DNA of 64,000 nucleotides. Origin: Cereibacter_A azotoformans (GTDB taxonomy: Bacteria > Pseudomonadota > Alphaproteobacteria > Rhodobacterales > Rhodobacteraceae). Every line of letters begins with the position of its first letter. The first letter of the stretch is position 1. Location of the stretch: NCBI RefSeq assembly GCF_003050905.1, contig NZ_QAOT01000001.1. One strand, 5' to 3'. Of the stretch, positions 25,137 to 33,039 are shown piece after piece. A program made the position numbers and the translations under genes. The notes below the pieces were generated by a model. The model was not told the origin of the DNA. It did no database searches and saw nothing but the letters and a program-made list of their open reading frames with translations.

Positions 25137-26207
25137 ATGGCCGGAACCCCGCAGATCGGAAGGGGGCGCGGCCGCGCCCTCTCCCTCTGGCTCTGGAAGG
25201 GCACGAAGGTGGCCCTCACGGTCGCGGTGACCTTCCTGGGCCTCCTTCTCGTCACCTTCGTCATCAGCCGCTACATGTCGGTCGATCCCGTGCTGCGGGC
25301 CGTCGGCGACCGTGCGAGCCAGTCCACCTACGACGCGATGTATCGCGCCATGGGCCTCGACCGCCCGGTGTGGGAGCAGTTCTGGATCTACCTGCGCAAC
25401 GTGCTCTCGGGCGATCTCGGCAGCTCGTTCCTGACCAAGCGGCCGGTCGCGGACGATCTGGCACGGGTCTTTCCCGCCACGCTCGAGCTGGCGACCGTGG
25501 GCATCCTGATCGGAACGCTCTTCGGCATCCCGCTGGGGGTGATCTCGGCCGTGAAACAGGGCCGCGCCATCGACCAGGTCGTGCGCGTCCTGGGCCTCGT
25601 GGGCTATTCGGCGCCGATCTTCTGGCTCGGGCTGCTTGGCCTTCTCGTCTTCTACGCCCGGCTCGGCTGGGTCGCGGGGCCGGGGCGGATCGACATCGCC
25701 CATGAATACAGTTTCACCGTGACGACGGGGCTTCTCCTGCTCGACAGCGCCATGCAGGGCGCCTGGGGCGCCTTCCGCAACGCCTTCTCGCACATCATCC
25801 TGCCCGGCGCGCTGCTCGGCTATTTCTCGATGGCCTACATCAGCCGCATGACGCGCAGCTTCATGCTGGCGGAACTCGCGCAGGAATATGTCACCACCGC
25901 CCGGGTCAAGGGCGTGCCCGAGTGGCGGATCGTCTGGGTCCATGCGCTGCGCAACGCGGCCGTGCCGCTCGTGACCGTGGTGGCGCTGTCCTATGCAGGG
26001 CTTCTCGAAGGCTCGGTCCTGACCGAGACGGTCTTTGCCTGGCCGGGCCTCGGCCTCTATCTCACCAACAGCCTGCAGGTGGCCGACATGAATGCCGTCC
26101 TTGGCGGGACACTCGTGATCGGTGCCATCTTCGTGGCGCTGAACCTCCTGTCGGACCTGCTCTACACGATCCTCGACCCGCGCACGCGGCGGCAGGTGCG
26201 GCCATGA
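25137..26207 (+). CDS. Peptide ABC transporter permease (DppB type)
   Basis: This 356-residue inner-membrane permease has about six helices. The BPD EAA loop is visible as AQEYVTTARVKGVPEWRIVWVHALRNA, followed by TVVALSYAGLLEGSVLTETVFAWPGLG, which is typical of DppB. The periplasmic part contains the YDAMYRAMGLDRPVWEQF segment. The ATG abuts the upstream TAA, and its end overlaps the partner permease by 4 bp. It forms the translocation channel with the following DppC-type subunit. Confidence 0.94.
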   Translation: MAGTPQIGRGRGRALSLWLWKGTKVALTVAVTFLGLLLVTFVISRYMSVDPVLRAVGDRASQSTYDAMYRAMGLDRPVWEQFWIYLRNVLSGDLGSSFLTKRPVADDLARVFPATLELATVGILIGTLFGIPLGVISAVKQGRAIDQVVRVLGLVGYSAPIFWLGLLGLLVFYARLGWVAGPGRIDIAHEYSFTVTTGLLLLDSAMQGAWGAFRNAFSHIILPGALLGYFSMAYISRMTRSFMLAELAQEYVTTARVKGVPEWRIVWVHALRNAAVPLVTVVALSYAGLLEGSVLTETVFAWPGLGLYLTNSLQVADMNAVLGGTLVIGAIFVALNLLSDLLYTILDPRTRRQVRP

Positions 26208-27106
26208 CGCGGACCGAGTGGCTTCTGTCGGAACAGCCCGCCTCGCGGCGGCAGGCCCGGCTTGGTCAGGCCTACCGCACCTGGCTTGCGCTGAAGGCCA
26301 ACCGCCTCGCGATGGTGGGCCTCACTCTCGTCCTGGCCCTGATCGCGGTGGCCCTCCTTGCCCCCTGGATCGCGCCCTACGACCCGATCGTAGGCGGCGA
26401 CCTGCGCACCGACCGCCTCCAGCCCCCCTCGTGGGAGCATCCGATGGGCACCGACGATCTGGCGCGCGACATCTTCAGCCGGGTGATCCACGGCGCGCGG
26501 CTCACGCTGATGGTCGTGGTGCTTGTGGCGGTGATCGCGACGCCCATCGGCCTCGCCATCGGCACCACCGCCGGCTATTTCGGCGGCTGGATCGACACGG
26601 TGCTGATGCGGGCGACCGACATCTTCCTCGCCTTCCCGCGGCTGATCCTCGCGCTGGCCTTCGTCGCGGCGCTCGGTCCGGGCATCGAGAACGCGATCAT
26701 CGCCATCGCGCTCACCTCCTGGCCACCCTACGCGCGCCTCGCGCGGGCCGAGACGCTCACGATCCGCGACAGCGACTTCATCAACGCCGCCCGCCTGCAG
26801 GGCGCCTCCTCGCTGCGCATCCTCTGGGGCCATGTCACGCCGCTCTGCCTGTCTTCGGTCGTGGTCCGCGTGACGCTCGACATGGCGGGCATCATCCTCA
26901 CCGCGGCGGGCCTCGGCTTCCTCGGCCTCGGCGCCCAGCCTCCGCAGCCCGAATGGGGCGCCATGATCGCGGGCGGGCGCCGCTTCATCATCGACTACTG
27001 GTGGGTGGCCACCATGCCCGGCCTCGCCATCTTTGCCGTGTCGCTGGGCTTCAACCTGCTGGGCGACGGCCTGCGCGACGTGCTCGACCCCAAGGCGCGC
27101 AAATGA
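26204..27106 (+). CDS. Peptide ABC transporter permease (DppC type)
   Basis: This 300-residue permease opens with the OppC N-terminal domain (WLALKANRLAMVGLTLVLAL) and the conserved HPMGTDDLARDIFSRVIHGAR. The EAA loop is LRIRDSDFINAARLQGASSLRILWGH-like, and the chain ends FNLLGDGLRDVLDPKARK. It overlaps the DppB gene by ATGA. The next operon gene is separated by 121 bp that hold a dispersed repeat. Confidence 0.94.
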   Translation: MTRTEWLLSEQPASRRQARLGQAYRTWLALKANRLAMVGLTLVLALIAVALLAPWIAPYDPIVGGDLRTDRLQPPSWEHPMGTDDLARDIFSRVIHGARLTLMVVVLVAVIATPIGLAIGTTAGYFGGWIDTVLMRATDIFLAFPRLILALAFVAALGPGIENAIIAIALTSWPPYARLARAETLTIRDSDFINAARLQGASSLRILWGHVTPLCLSSVVVRVTLDMAGIILTAAGLGFLGLGAQPPQPEWGAMIAGGRRFIIDYWWVATMPGLAIFAVSLGFNLLGDGLRDVLDPKARK

Positions 27107-27161
27107 TCCTTCCCACGCACCCCGTCCGCCGCCGCGCCGCCGCCGCCTCTTCCGGCGCGCG

Positions 27162-27199
27162 CTTTCATTCTGGCTCAAATATCCCCGCCGGAGGCTCCG
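27162..27199 (-). repeat. Dispersed intergenic repeat, copy B (inside the ABC operon)
   Basis: On the minus strand the core reads GGCGGGGATATTTGAGCCAG followed by AATGAAAG, matching the shared tail of copies A and C-E. It occupies the only sizeable gap (121 bp) in the peptide-transporter operon, between the permease and the first ATPase gene, and points against transcription. The hairpin half is reduced. Confidence 0.75.
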
Positions 27200-27227
27200 A
27201 CGCTTCCGCCGGGCGGACAGCCCGCCG

Positions 27228-28052
27228 ATGACGCTCCTCCATGTCGAGAACCTCCGCGTGACCTTTCCGACCCGGCAGGGCCCGGCCGAGGTCGTCCGCG
27301 GCGTCAGCTTCACCCTCGGGCGCGAGCGGCTCGGGATCGTGGGCGAGAGCGGCTCGGGCAAGAGCCAGACCGGCCGCGCGATCCTGGGCCTGACGCCTCC
27401 GCCGGGTCGGGCCACCGCCGACCGGCTCGAGTTCGACGGGATCGACCTGCGCGCCGCCACCCCGCGCCAGTGGCGGGGCCTGCGCGGCATCCGCATGTCG
27501 ATGGTCATGCAGGACCCCAAATTCTCGCTGAACCCGGTGATGACCATCGGCCGCCAGCTGATGGAGGCCGCCCGCCGCACCGCCTCGCGCGCCGAGGCGA
27601 GGGACCGGGCGATGGCCATGCTCGAGGCGGTGCAGATCCGCGACCCGGCCCGCGTTTTCGGCGCCTATCCGCACGAGCTGTCGGGCGGCATGGGCCAGCG
27701 GGCGATGATCGCCATGATGCTCATCGCCGAGCCGGACCTTCTGATCGCGGACGAGCCCACCTCGGCGCTTGATGTGACGGTGCAGATCGAGGTGCTGCGC
27801 ATCCTCGACCGGCTGGTGCAGGACCGCGGCATGGGGCTCGTCTTCATCAGCCACGACCTGCGGCTCGTCGGCAGTTTCTGCGACCGGGTGCTGGTGATGT
27901 ATGCCGGCCGCGTCGTCGAGGAGCTGAAGGCCGCGGAACTGGCGCAGGCGCGCCATCCCTACACGCAGGGGTTGCTGAACTGCCTGCCGCGGATCGAGGG
28001 AGGCCGGCGCCCCCTTCCGGTGCTGACGCGCGAAGAAGGATGGGCCCTCTGA
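27228..28052 (+). CDS. Peptide ABC transporter ATPase (DppD type)
   Basis: This 274-residue ATPase has Walker A GESGSGKSQTGRAIL, the Q-loop MVMQDPKFSLNPVMT, signature ELSGGMGQRAMIAM and Walker B LLIADEPTSALDV with H-loop SHDLRLV. The OppD/DppD C-terminal region is short, ending before a full CxxxGxGxC-type extension, and shows ARHPYTQGLLNCLPRIEG. It hydrolyses ATP in a pair with the DppF-type subunit. Its stop codon overlaps the next start (TGATG). Confidence 0.93.
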   Translation: MTLLHVENLRVTFPTRQGPAEVVRGVSFTLGRERLGIVGESGSGKSQTGRAILGLTPPPGRATADRLEFDGIDLRAATPRQWRGLRGIRMSMVMQDPKFSLNPVMTIGRQLMEAARRTASRAEARDRAMAMLEAVQIRDPARVFGAYPHELSGGMGQRAMIAMMLIAEPDLLIADEPTSALDVTVQIEVLRILDRLVQDRGMGLVFISHDLRLVGSFCDRVLVMYAGRVVEELKAAELAQARHPYTQGLLNCLPRIEGGRRPLPVLTREEGWAL

Positions 28053-28807
28053 TGGCGCTGATCGACGTCTCCGACCTCCATGTCCGCTTCGGCGAGGTTC
28101 ATGCCGTGCGCGGTGTCTCGTTCCGCGTGGCCGAGGGCGAAAGCTACGGCATCGTGGGCGAGAGCGGCTCGGGCAAGTCCACGGTGCTCCGCGCCATCTG
28201 CGGGCTCGCGCCCATCTCCGAGGGCCGCGTCACCGTGGCGGGCGAAGAGCTGGGCCGGCGGCGCTCGGCCGGATTTCACCGCCGGCTGCAGATGGTGTTC
28301 CAGGACCCCTACGCCTCGCTGCACCCCCGGCACACGATCGACCGCGTGCTGTCCGAGCCACTGGCCATCCATGGCTTCGACGACCGCGAGGCGCGCATCC
28401 TGCGCGCGCTCGACGAGGTGGGCCTCGGGCGGGGCTTCCGTTTCCGCTATCCGCACCAGCTTTCGGGCGGGCAGCGGCAGCGGGTGGCGATCGCCCGCGC
28501 CCTGATCCTCGAGCCGCGGGTGATGCTGCTCGACGAGCCGACCTCGGCGCTCGATGCCTCGATCCAGGCCGAGGTGCTGAACCTGCTCGACCGGCTGCGG
28601 GCCGAGCGGGGGCTGACCTACATCCTCGTCTCGCACGACCTCGCCGTGGTCGCGCACATGTGCGAGCGGCTGCTCGTCATGCAGCACGGGCAGGCGGTCG
28701 AGGAACTGACACGGGCGGACCTGCGCGCCCGCGCCGCCCGCGAGACCTACACCCGGGACCTTCTGGCCGCGTCCGAAGGATACCGCCCCGCCGAGAGCAT
28801 CCGATGA
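28052..28807 (+). CDS. Peptide ABC transporter ATPase (DppF type)
   Basis: This 251-residue ATPase has Walker A GESGSGKSTVLRAI, Q-loop MVFQDPYASLHPRHT, signature QLSGGQRQRVAIARAL, Walker B VMLLDEPTSALDAS and H-loop SHDLAVV. The PYASLHPRHTID motif is characteristic of DppF. TGATG coupling upstream and ATGA coupling to the dipeptidase downstream place it firmly in the operon. Confidence 0.94.
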   Translation: MALIDVSDLHVRFGEVHAVRGVSFRVAEGESYGIVGESGSGKSTVLRAICGLAPISEGRVTVAGEELGRRRSAGFHRRLQMVFQDPYASLHPRHTIDRVLSEPLAIHGFDDREARILRALDEVGLGRGFRFRYPHQLSGGQRQRVAIARALILEPRVMLLDEPTSALDASIQAEVLNLLDRLRAERGLTYILVSHDLAVVAHMCERLLVMQHGQAVEELTRADLRARAARETYTRDLLAASEGYRPAESIR

Positions 28808-29871
28808 GCGACACGATCCCCGTCTTCGACGGCCACAACGACTTCCTGTTGCGGCTGCTGCGCAACCCCGCCAACCGCGAGACGATCTGGCTGCGCGGCG
28901 ACGGGACGGGCCACCTCGACCTGCCCCGCATGAAGGCGGGCGGCTTCGCGGGCGGCTTCTTCGCCATCTACATCCCCTCGCCGCAGGCGCATGACTCGGC
29001 CGATTTCGAGGCGATGATGAACAATCCGCCGTTCGATCTGCCCCTGCCCGCGCTGATCCGCCACGAACAGGCGCAGCCCGTGGCGCTGGCCATGGCGGGC
29101 CACCTCTTGTGGATGGAGCGCGCGGCCCGCGGCCGCTTCAAGGTCTGCCGGACCGTGGCGGACCTGCGGTCCTGCCACGCCGAGGGGATCGTCTCCGGCA
29201 TCATGCACATGGAGGGCGCCGAGGCCATCGGCGCGGACCTGGATGCGCTCCACCTCTTCCATTCGCTGGGCCTGCGCTCGCTCGGGCCGGTCTGGAGCCG
29301 TCCCACCGTGTTCGGCCATGGCGTACCCTTCCGGTTCCCCGGCACGCCCGACACCGGCAGCGGCCTGACCGACGCCGGGCGGCGCCTCGTGGCCGAGTGC
29401 AACCGGCTGAAGATCATGCTGGACCTGTCGCACCTGAACCAGAAGGGGTTCGAGGATGTGGCGGGGCTGAGCGACGCGCCGCTGGTGGCGACCCATTCCA
29501 ACGCCCATGCGGTGACGCCCTCGACCCGGAACCTCACCGACCGCCAGCTCGACGCGATCCGCGAGAGCCGCGGCATGGTCGGGCTGAACTTCGCCACCTC
29601 TTTCCTGCGCGAGGACGGCCGGCAGTCGCCCGAGATGGGCTGGGAGCCGGTCCTGCGCCATCTCGACCACCTGATCGGCCTGCTGGGCGAGGATCATGTG
29701 GGTCTGGGCTCGGACTTCGACGGGGCGACGATCCCGCAGGGGATCGGGGACGTGACGGGGCTGCCCGCCCTGCAGGCCGCCCTGCGCGCCCACGGCTATG
29801 ACGAGGCGCTGATGCGCAAGCTCTGCCATGAGAACTGGTATGCGGTGCTGGAGCGCACCTGGGGGGCGTGA
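28804..29871 (+). CDS. Membrane-dipeptidase-like peptidase, family M19
   Basis: This 355-residue protein is a renal-dipeptidase-type dinuclear zinc enzyme. Metal-binding motifs are visible in order: FDGHNDFLLR (HxD), MHMEGAEAIG (bridging Glu), DLSHLNQKGF (His), ATHSNAHAVTPSTRN (His) and GLGSDFDGATI. It has no signal peptide, so it probably acts in the cytoplasm on dipeptides imported by the transporter encoded just upstream, with which it overlaps by ATGA. Homologues also act on D-amino-acid dipeptides; the specificity is open. Confidence 0.92.
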   Translation: MSDTIPVFDGHNDFLLRLLRNPANRETIWLRGDGTGHLDLPRMKAGGFAGGFFAIYIPSPQAHDSADFEAMMNNPPFDLPLPALIRHEQAQPVALAMAGHLLWMERAARGRFKVCRTVADLRSCHAEGIVSGIMHMEGAEAIGADLDALHLFHSLGLRSLGPVWSRPTVFGHGVPFRFPGTPDTGSGLTDAGRRLVAECNRLKIMLDLSHLNQKGFEDVAGLSDAPLVATHSNAHAVTPSTRNLTDRQLDAIRESRGMVGLNFATSFLREDGRQSPEMGWEPVLRHLDHLIGLLGEDHVGLGSDFDGATIPQGIGDVTGLPALQAALRAHGYDEALMRKLCHENWYAVLERTWGA

Positions 29872-29885
29872 GGCTCGAGGTCCGG

Positions 29886-29936
29886 CCGCCGGGGGCGCTG
29901 CCCCCGGACCCCCGGGATATTTGGGCAGAGTGAAAG
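29886..29936 (+). repeat. Dispersed intergenic repeat, copy C
   Basis: A full copy: an 8-bp hairpin CCGGGGGC (29889-29896), loop GCT, GCCCCCGG (29900-29907), then ACCCCCGGGATATTT and GGGCAGAGTGAAAG. It lies 15 bp after the dipeptidase stop codon, between convergent genes, where the hairpin could serve as terminator. Confidence 0.85.
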
Positions 29937-29990
29937 CCGGGGGGAGGGCGGGGGACCTCGGGCGCGGGCATGTGCACGCGCCCTGGGGCA

Positions 29991-31088
29991 TCAGGCGAAG
30001 TGAGTTGCCAGGTCCGACAGGTGGGCGCTGAGGAAAGCATCGAAGGCGGGGCCGGGTTGGCGCGCCTGGATGGTCATGCCGAGCGGGTCGGGCGCGTGGA
30101 TGCCGCTGCCCGACAGCTCTTCCAGCACCGCATGGCCGCAGAAGGGGACATGGACTTCGGAATAGCCGCCCTCGTGGACGAGGACGAGCCGGCCGCCGCA
30201 GAGGTCGGCGGCGGTCTCCTTCATCATCCGGGTCAAGGCCCGGAAGGTCTCGGCCGAAGCCAGCATCCGGCCGAGCGGATCCAGGGCGCCCGCGTCGAAG
30301 CCGCAGGCCACCACCAGGACGTCCGGCCGGTGGCGGCGCAGCGCGGGCAGCACGAGCCGCTCCATCGCCTCGAGATAGCCGCGGTGGCCGGTCCCCGGCG
30401 GCAGGGGAATGTTCATGTTGGCCCCCAGACCCGCACCCTCGCCGCGCACCTCGGCGCCGCCCGTGTCGAGTGGGTAGTTCCGCTCCTGGTGGAGCGAGAT
30501 CGTCAGCACATCGGGGCGGGTGAGGAAGATCGCCTCGGTCCCGTTGCCGTGATGGACGTCCCAGTCCACCACCGCGACCCTCTCGGCCCGCCGTTCGGCG
30601 AGGGCCACCTCGACGGCGATCGCAATGTTGGCGAGAAGGCAGAAGCCGTTCGGCCAGTCGGGCAGGCAATGGTGCCCCGGTGGGCGGCTGAGGGCATAGG
30701 CGTTGGCCAGCCGCCCCTCGAGCACCTGCCGCAGGGCGGCCGTGGCCAGGCCCGCCGACAGCGCCGCCACCTCGTAGCCGTCGCGGCCGAAGGGCGTGCG
30801 CAGCCCAAGCTCGCCGCCGCCCCGGTCGGAGAGCGCCTTGAACTCGGCCACGTAGCCCTGCGGATGGACAAGACGCAGCTCCTCCTCGGTGGCGGGCGCG
30901 GCGTGGAGCATGCGCAGCTCGCCCGAGAGGCCCGTCACGTCGAGCAGGTTCTTCAGCCGACGCTTGGTCTCGGGGCTTTCGGGCAGGCCGCCGCCCGGCT
31001 GCACGAGCCCGCCCACCGGCAGCGTCAGCGCATAGTTGCCGCCATGGTGCCAGAAGCACCGCTCGTCCCAGAAGAAGCCCGTGGTCAT
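29991..31088 (-). CDS. Histone-deacetylase-family amidohydrolase (class II type)
   Basis: This 365-residue zinc amidohydrolase is of the HDAC/acetylpolyamine amidohydrolase superfamily. Active-site motifs are intact: SRPPGHHCLPD (tandem His), VVDWDVHHGNGTEAIF (metal Asp/His), SLHQERNYPLDTG, CGFDAGALDPLGRM (metal Asp) and VHEGGYSEVHVPFCG (transition-state Tyr). Bacterial members deacetylate acetylpolyamines or acyl-lysine/small amides; the class II-like sequence does not fix which. It has its own start with GGAG-poor context and is divergent from yggU. Confidence 0.9.
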   Translation of the reverse strand: MTTGFFWDERCFWHHGGNYALTLPVGGLVQPGGGLPESPETKRRLKNLLDVTGLSGELRMLHAAPATEEELRLVHPQGYVAEFKALSDRGGGELGLRTPFGRDGYEVAALSAGLATAALRQVLEGRLANAYALSRPPGHHCLPDWPNGFCLLANIAIAVEVALAERRAERVAVVDWDVHHGNGTEAIFLTRPDVLTISLHQERNYPLDTGGAEVRGEGAGLGANMNIPLPPGTGHRGYLEAMERLVLPALRRHRPDVLVVACGFDAGALDPLGRMLASAETFRALTRMMKETAADLCGGRLVLVHEGGYSEVHVPFCGHAVLEELSGSGIHAPDPLGMTIQARQPGPAFDAFLSAHLSDLATHFA

Positions 31089-31147
31089 GCCGCCCTCCCT
31101 TTGCGCCGAGCCTGCGTCCGCGCTAGGACTTGCGCAAGGGGGAAGCC

Positions 31148-31402
31148 ATGACCGACCCGAAGCTGAGTGATCTTGCCATGCCGGGCGTGCCCTTCGCCGT
31201 GCGGGTGACCCCGCGTGCCTCGCGCGAGAGGATCGACGTGCAGGAGGGCACGGTCCGGGTCCATGTCACCTGCGTGCCCGAGGATGGCAAGGCCAACCGC
31301 GCGGTGACCGAGGTGCTGGCGAAGGCGCTTGGCGTGGCCAAGAGCCGCCTGACCCTCGTCCGAGGGGCCACCGGCCGCGACAAGACCTTCCGGCTGGACT
31401 GA
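31148..31402 (+). CDS. DUF167/YggU-family protein
   Basis: This 84-residue protein has the YggU pattern VRVTPRASRERIDV, VHVTCVPEDGKANRAVTEVLAKALGV and KSRLTLVRGATGRDK. The family is widespread and small with a known fold but no established function. A GGGGGAAG site precedes the ATG at 31148; an in-frame TTG 18 bp earlier is unlikely to be used. Confidence 0.9.
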   Translation: MTDPKLSDLAMPGVPFAVRVTPRASRERIDVQEGTVRVHVTCVPEDGKANRAVTEVLAKALGVAKSRLTLVRGATGRDKTFRLD

Positions 31403-31443
31403 CGATCCCCATGCGGGGGGCTCCGGTGGGCCGGCGTCTCGGC

Positions 31444-32364
31444 TCAGCCGTTCAGCATGAGCTGGTAGCTCTCGGGCACGAAGCGGAAGCCGTCGCCCGA
31501 GGTCTCGACGTAGCCCACCGCGGGGAAGGGCATGTGATAGCCGATGAAGGGGATGCGCTCTTCGGCGATCTGCCCGAACAGGGCGCGGCGCGTGGCGGCG
31601 GCGGCGGCCTTGTCCATGTCGAAGCGCACCTCCCAGTCGGGGTGGCCGAGCGAGAAGGCATAATGGTTCGCGGCATCCGCCGTCAGCATCAGGGCCTGCC
31701 CGTCGCTCTCGAGCCGCCAGGCCATGTGCCCCGGCGTATGGCCGAAGGCCTCGACCGCGGTGATGCCGGGGGCCGCCTCGTCGCCGCCCGCCACGAAGGA
31801 CATCGTCTCGAGCAGCGGGCGCACCTTGCCCTCGTAGCCCTCGTTCTGCTGCGCCGACCAATGGTCGTTTTCGACCTGCCCCGTGAGATAGCGGGCATTG
31901 GCGAAGGTGGGCGTCTCGCCCTCCATCAGCCCGCCGATATGGTCGCCGTGCATGTGGGTGATCACCACGAGATCCACCTCGCCGGCGGAATGGCCCGCCG
32001 CCTCGAGCGCGGCCAGGATCCCTTCCTGCGAAAGGCCGGTGTCGAACAGGATCAGCTCGGTCCCCGTGTTGACCAGCGTCGGGGTGAAGAAGCCCTGCGC
32101 CCGGTCGGTCGGCAGAAACGCGGCGCGCGCGGCGGCCTCGAACTCTTCCTGCGGCACGTTGCCTGCGAAGATCGCCTTGGGATCCTCCTGCACCCGCGTG
32201 CCGGCCAGGAGGGGCGTCACCTCGAAGGAGCCGAGGCTGTAGCGCCGGAAGGGCGGGGTGGCGGCGCCCAGCTTGTCGGCGGCCGCGTGGGCCAGCGGTG
32301 CGAAGGCGGGAACGAGGGGCAGGGTGGCCCCGGCCAGAAGGGCATGGCGGCGGGTCATGGTCAT
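31444..32364 (-). CDS. Tat-exported metallo-beta-lactamase-fold hydrolase
   Basis: This 306-residue protein has a twin-arginine signal (MTMTRRHALLAGATLPLVPA, cut likely after AHA near residue 32), so it is folded before export to the periplasm. The MBL motif THMHGDHIGG, then Asp and His ligands in FGHTPGHMAW and GYHMPFPAVGY indicate a dinuclear metal site. It resembles quorum-quenching lactonases and other exported MBL hydrolases, but specificity cannot be read. GGAGGA lies 6 nt before the ATG at 32364. Confidence 0.88.
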   Translation of the reverse strand: MTMTRRHALLAGATLPLVPAFAPLAHAAADKLGAATPPFRRYSLGSFEVTPLLAGTRVQEDPKAIFAGNVPQEEFEAAARAAFLPTDRAQGFFTPTLVNTGTELILFDTGLSQEGILAALEAAGHSAGEVDLVVITHMHGDHIGGLMEGETPTFANARYLTGQVENDHWSAQQNEGYEGKVRPLLETMSFVAGGDEAAPGITAVEAFGHTPGHMAWRLESDGQALMLTADAANHYAFSLGHPDWEVRFDMDKAAAAATRRALFGQIAEERIPFIGYHMPFPAVGYVETSGDGFRFVPESYQLMLNG

Positions 32365-32469
32365 CGGCTTCCTCCGGGTCAAAGCGGCGTCGGCGTTGAT
32401 GGTAGCCGGGCCGGCGCCGCCTGCACCACTTCTGACGAAAAGATGATCGGCGCGCCGCCGCGGAGCCGG

Positions 32470-32880
32470 TCACTCCCACCAAGGGTCGATGGCGGCGATG
32501 TCGTCGTCGGACCAGCCGAAATGATGGGCGAGTTCATGGACCATCACATGGGTCACAAGCTCGCGCAGGGTGACATCGCCCCGTTCGACCCACTCGTCCA
32601 GGATCGGCCTGCGGAAGAGCCAGATCGCGTCCGGCTGCATCGGCTGATCCATCACCGACTTCTCGGTGAGGGGGATCCCCTCGTAGAGGCCGGTCAGCTC
32701 GTAGGGGTCGTCGATTTCCATCTCGTCGAGGATCTCGTCGGGCGGAAGGTCCGCCACCCTGAGAAGCACGGCCGAGGCCGCTCCGCGCCAGGCGTCGGGC
32801 AGGCCCTCCACCGCCTCGCGGGCGAGCCGTTCCAGCAGATCGAGGTCGGGGGCGGTGGCCTGGGCCGGGTCATGGGTCAT
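32470..32880 (-). CDS. Minimal zincin metallopeptidase-like protein
   Basis: This 136-residue protein ends with VMVHELAHHFGWSDDDI, an HExxHxxGxxD zincin site. It opens with a helical region (residues 9-35) and carries the LTGLYEGIPLTEKS segment, all typical of the PF06262 minimal zincin family (also called DUF1025). These are compact cytosolic proteins whose protease activity has rarely been shown. It is upstream of and divergent from gltX. Confidence 0.88.
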   Translation of the reverse strand: MTHDPAQATAPDLDLLERLAREAVEGLPDAWRGAASAVLLRVADLPPDEILDEMEIDDPYELTGLYEGIPLTEKSVMDQPMQPDAIWLFRRPILDEWVERGDVTLRELVTHVMVHELAHHFGWSDDDIAAIDPWWE

Positions 32881-33039
32881 CCGCCCATGATAGGGCGGGG
32901 GATGCACGGCGGGAAGTCTCGGCGCGGGCACGCGGCACATGGTCCTGCGGGCCTGCGCCGGACGGCCTGGCGGCAACGGGCACCGAACTGGACAATCGCG
33001 CCGCCTTGTGAAACAGGAGCGGGATCAGGAGAGCCGCCC

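Noticed and set aside
31411..33039. Long upstream extension in frame with gltX
   Set aside because: It overlaps two clear minus-strand genes (MBL protein and zincin). A good ribosome site and the normal GltX N-terminus place the start at 33040.
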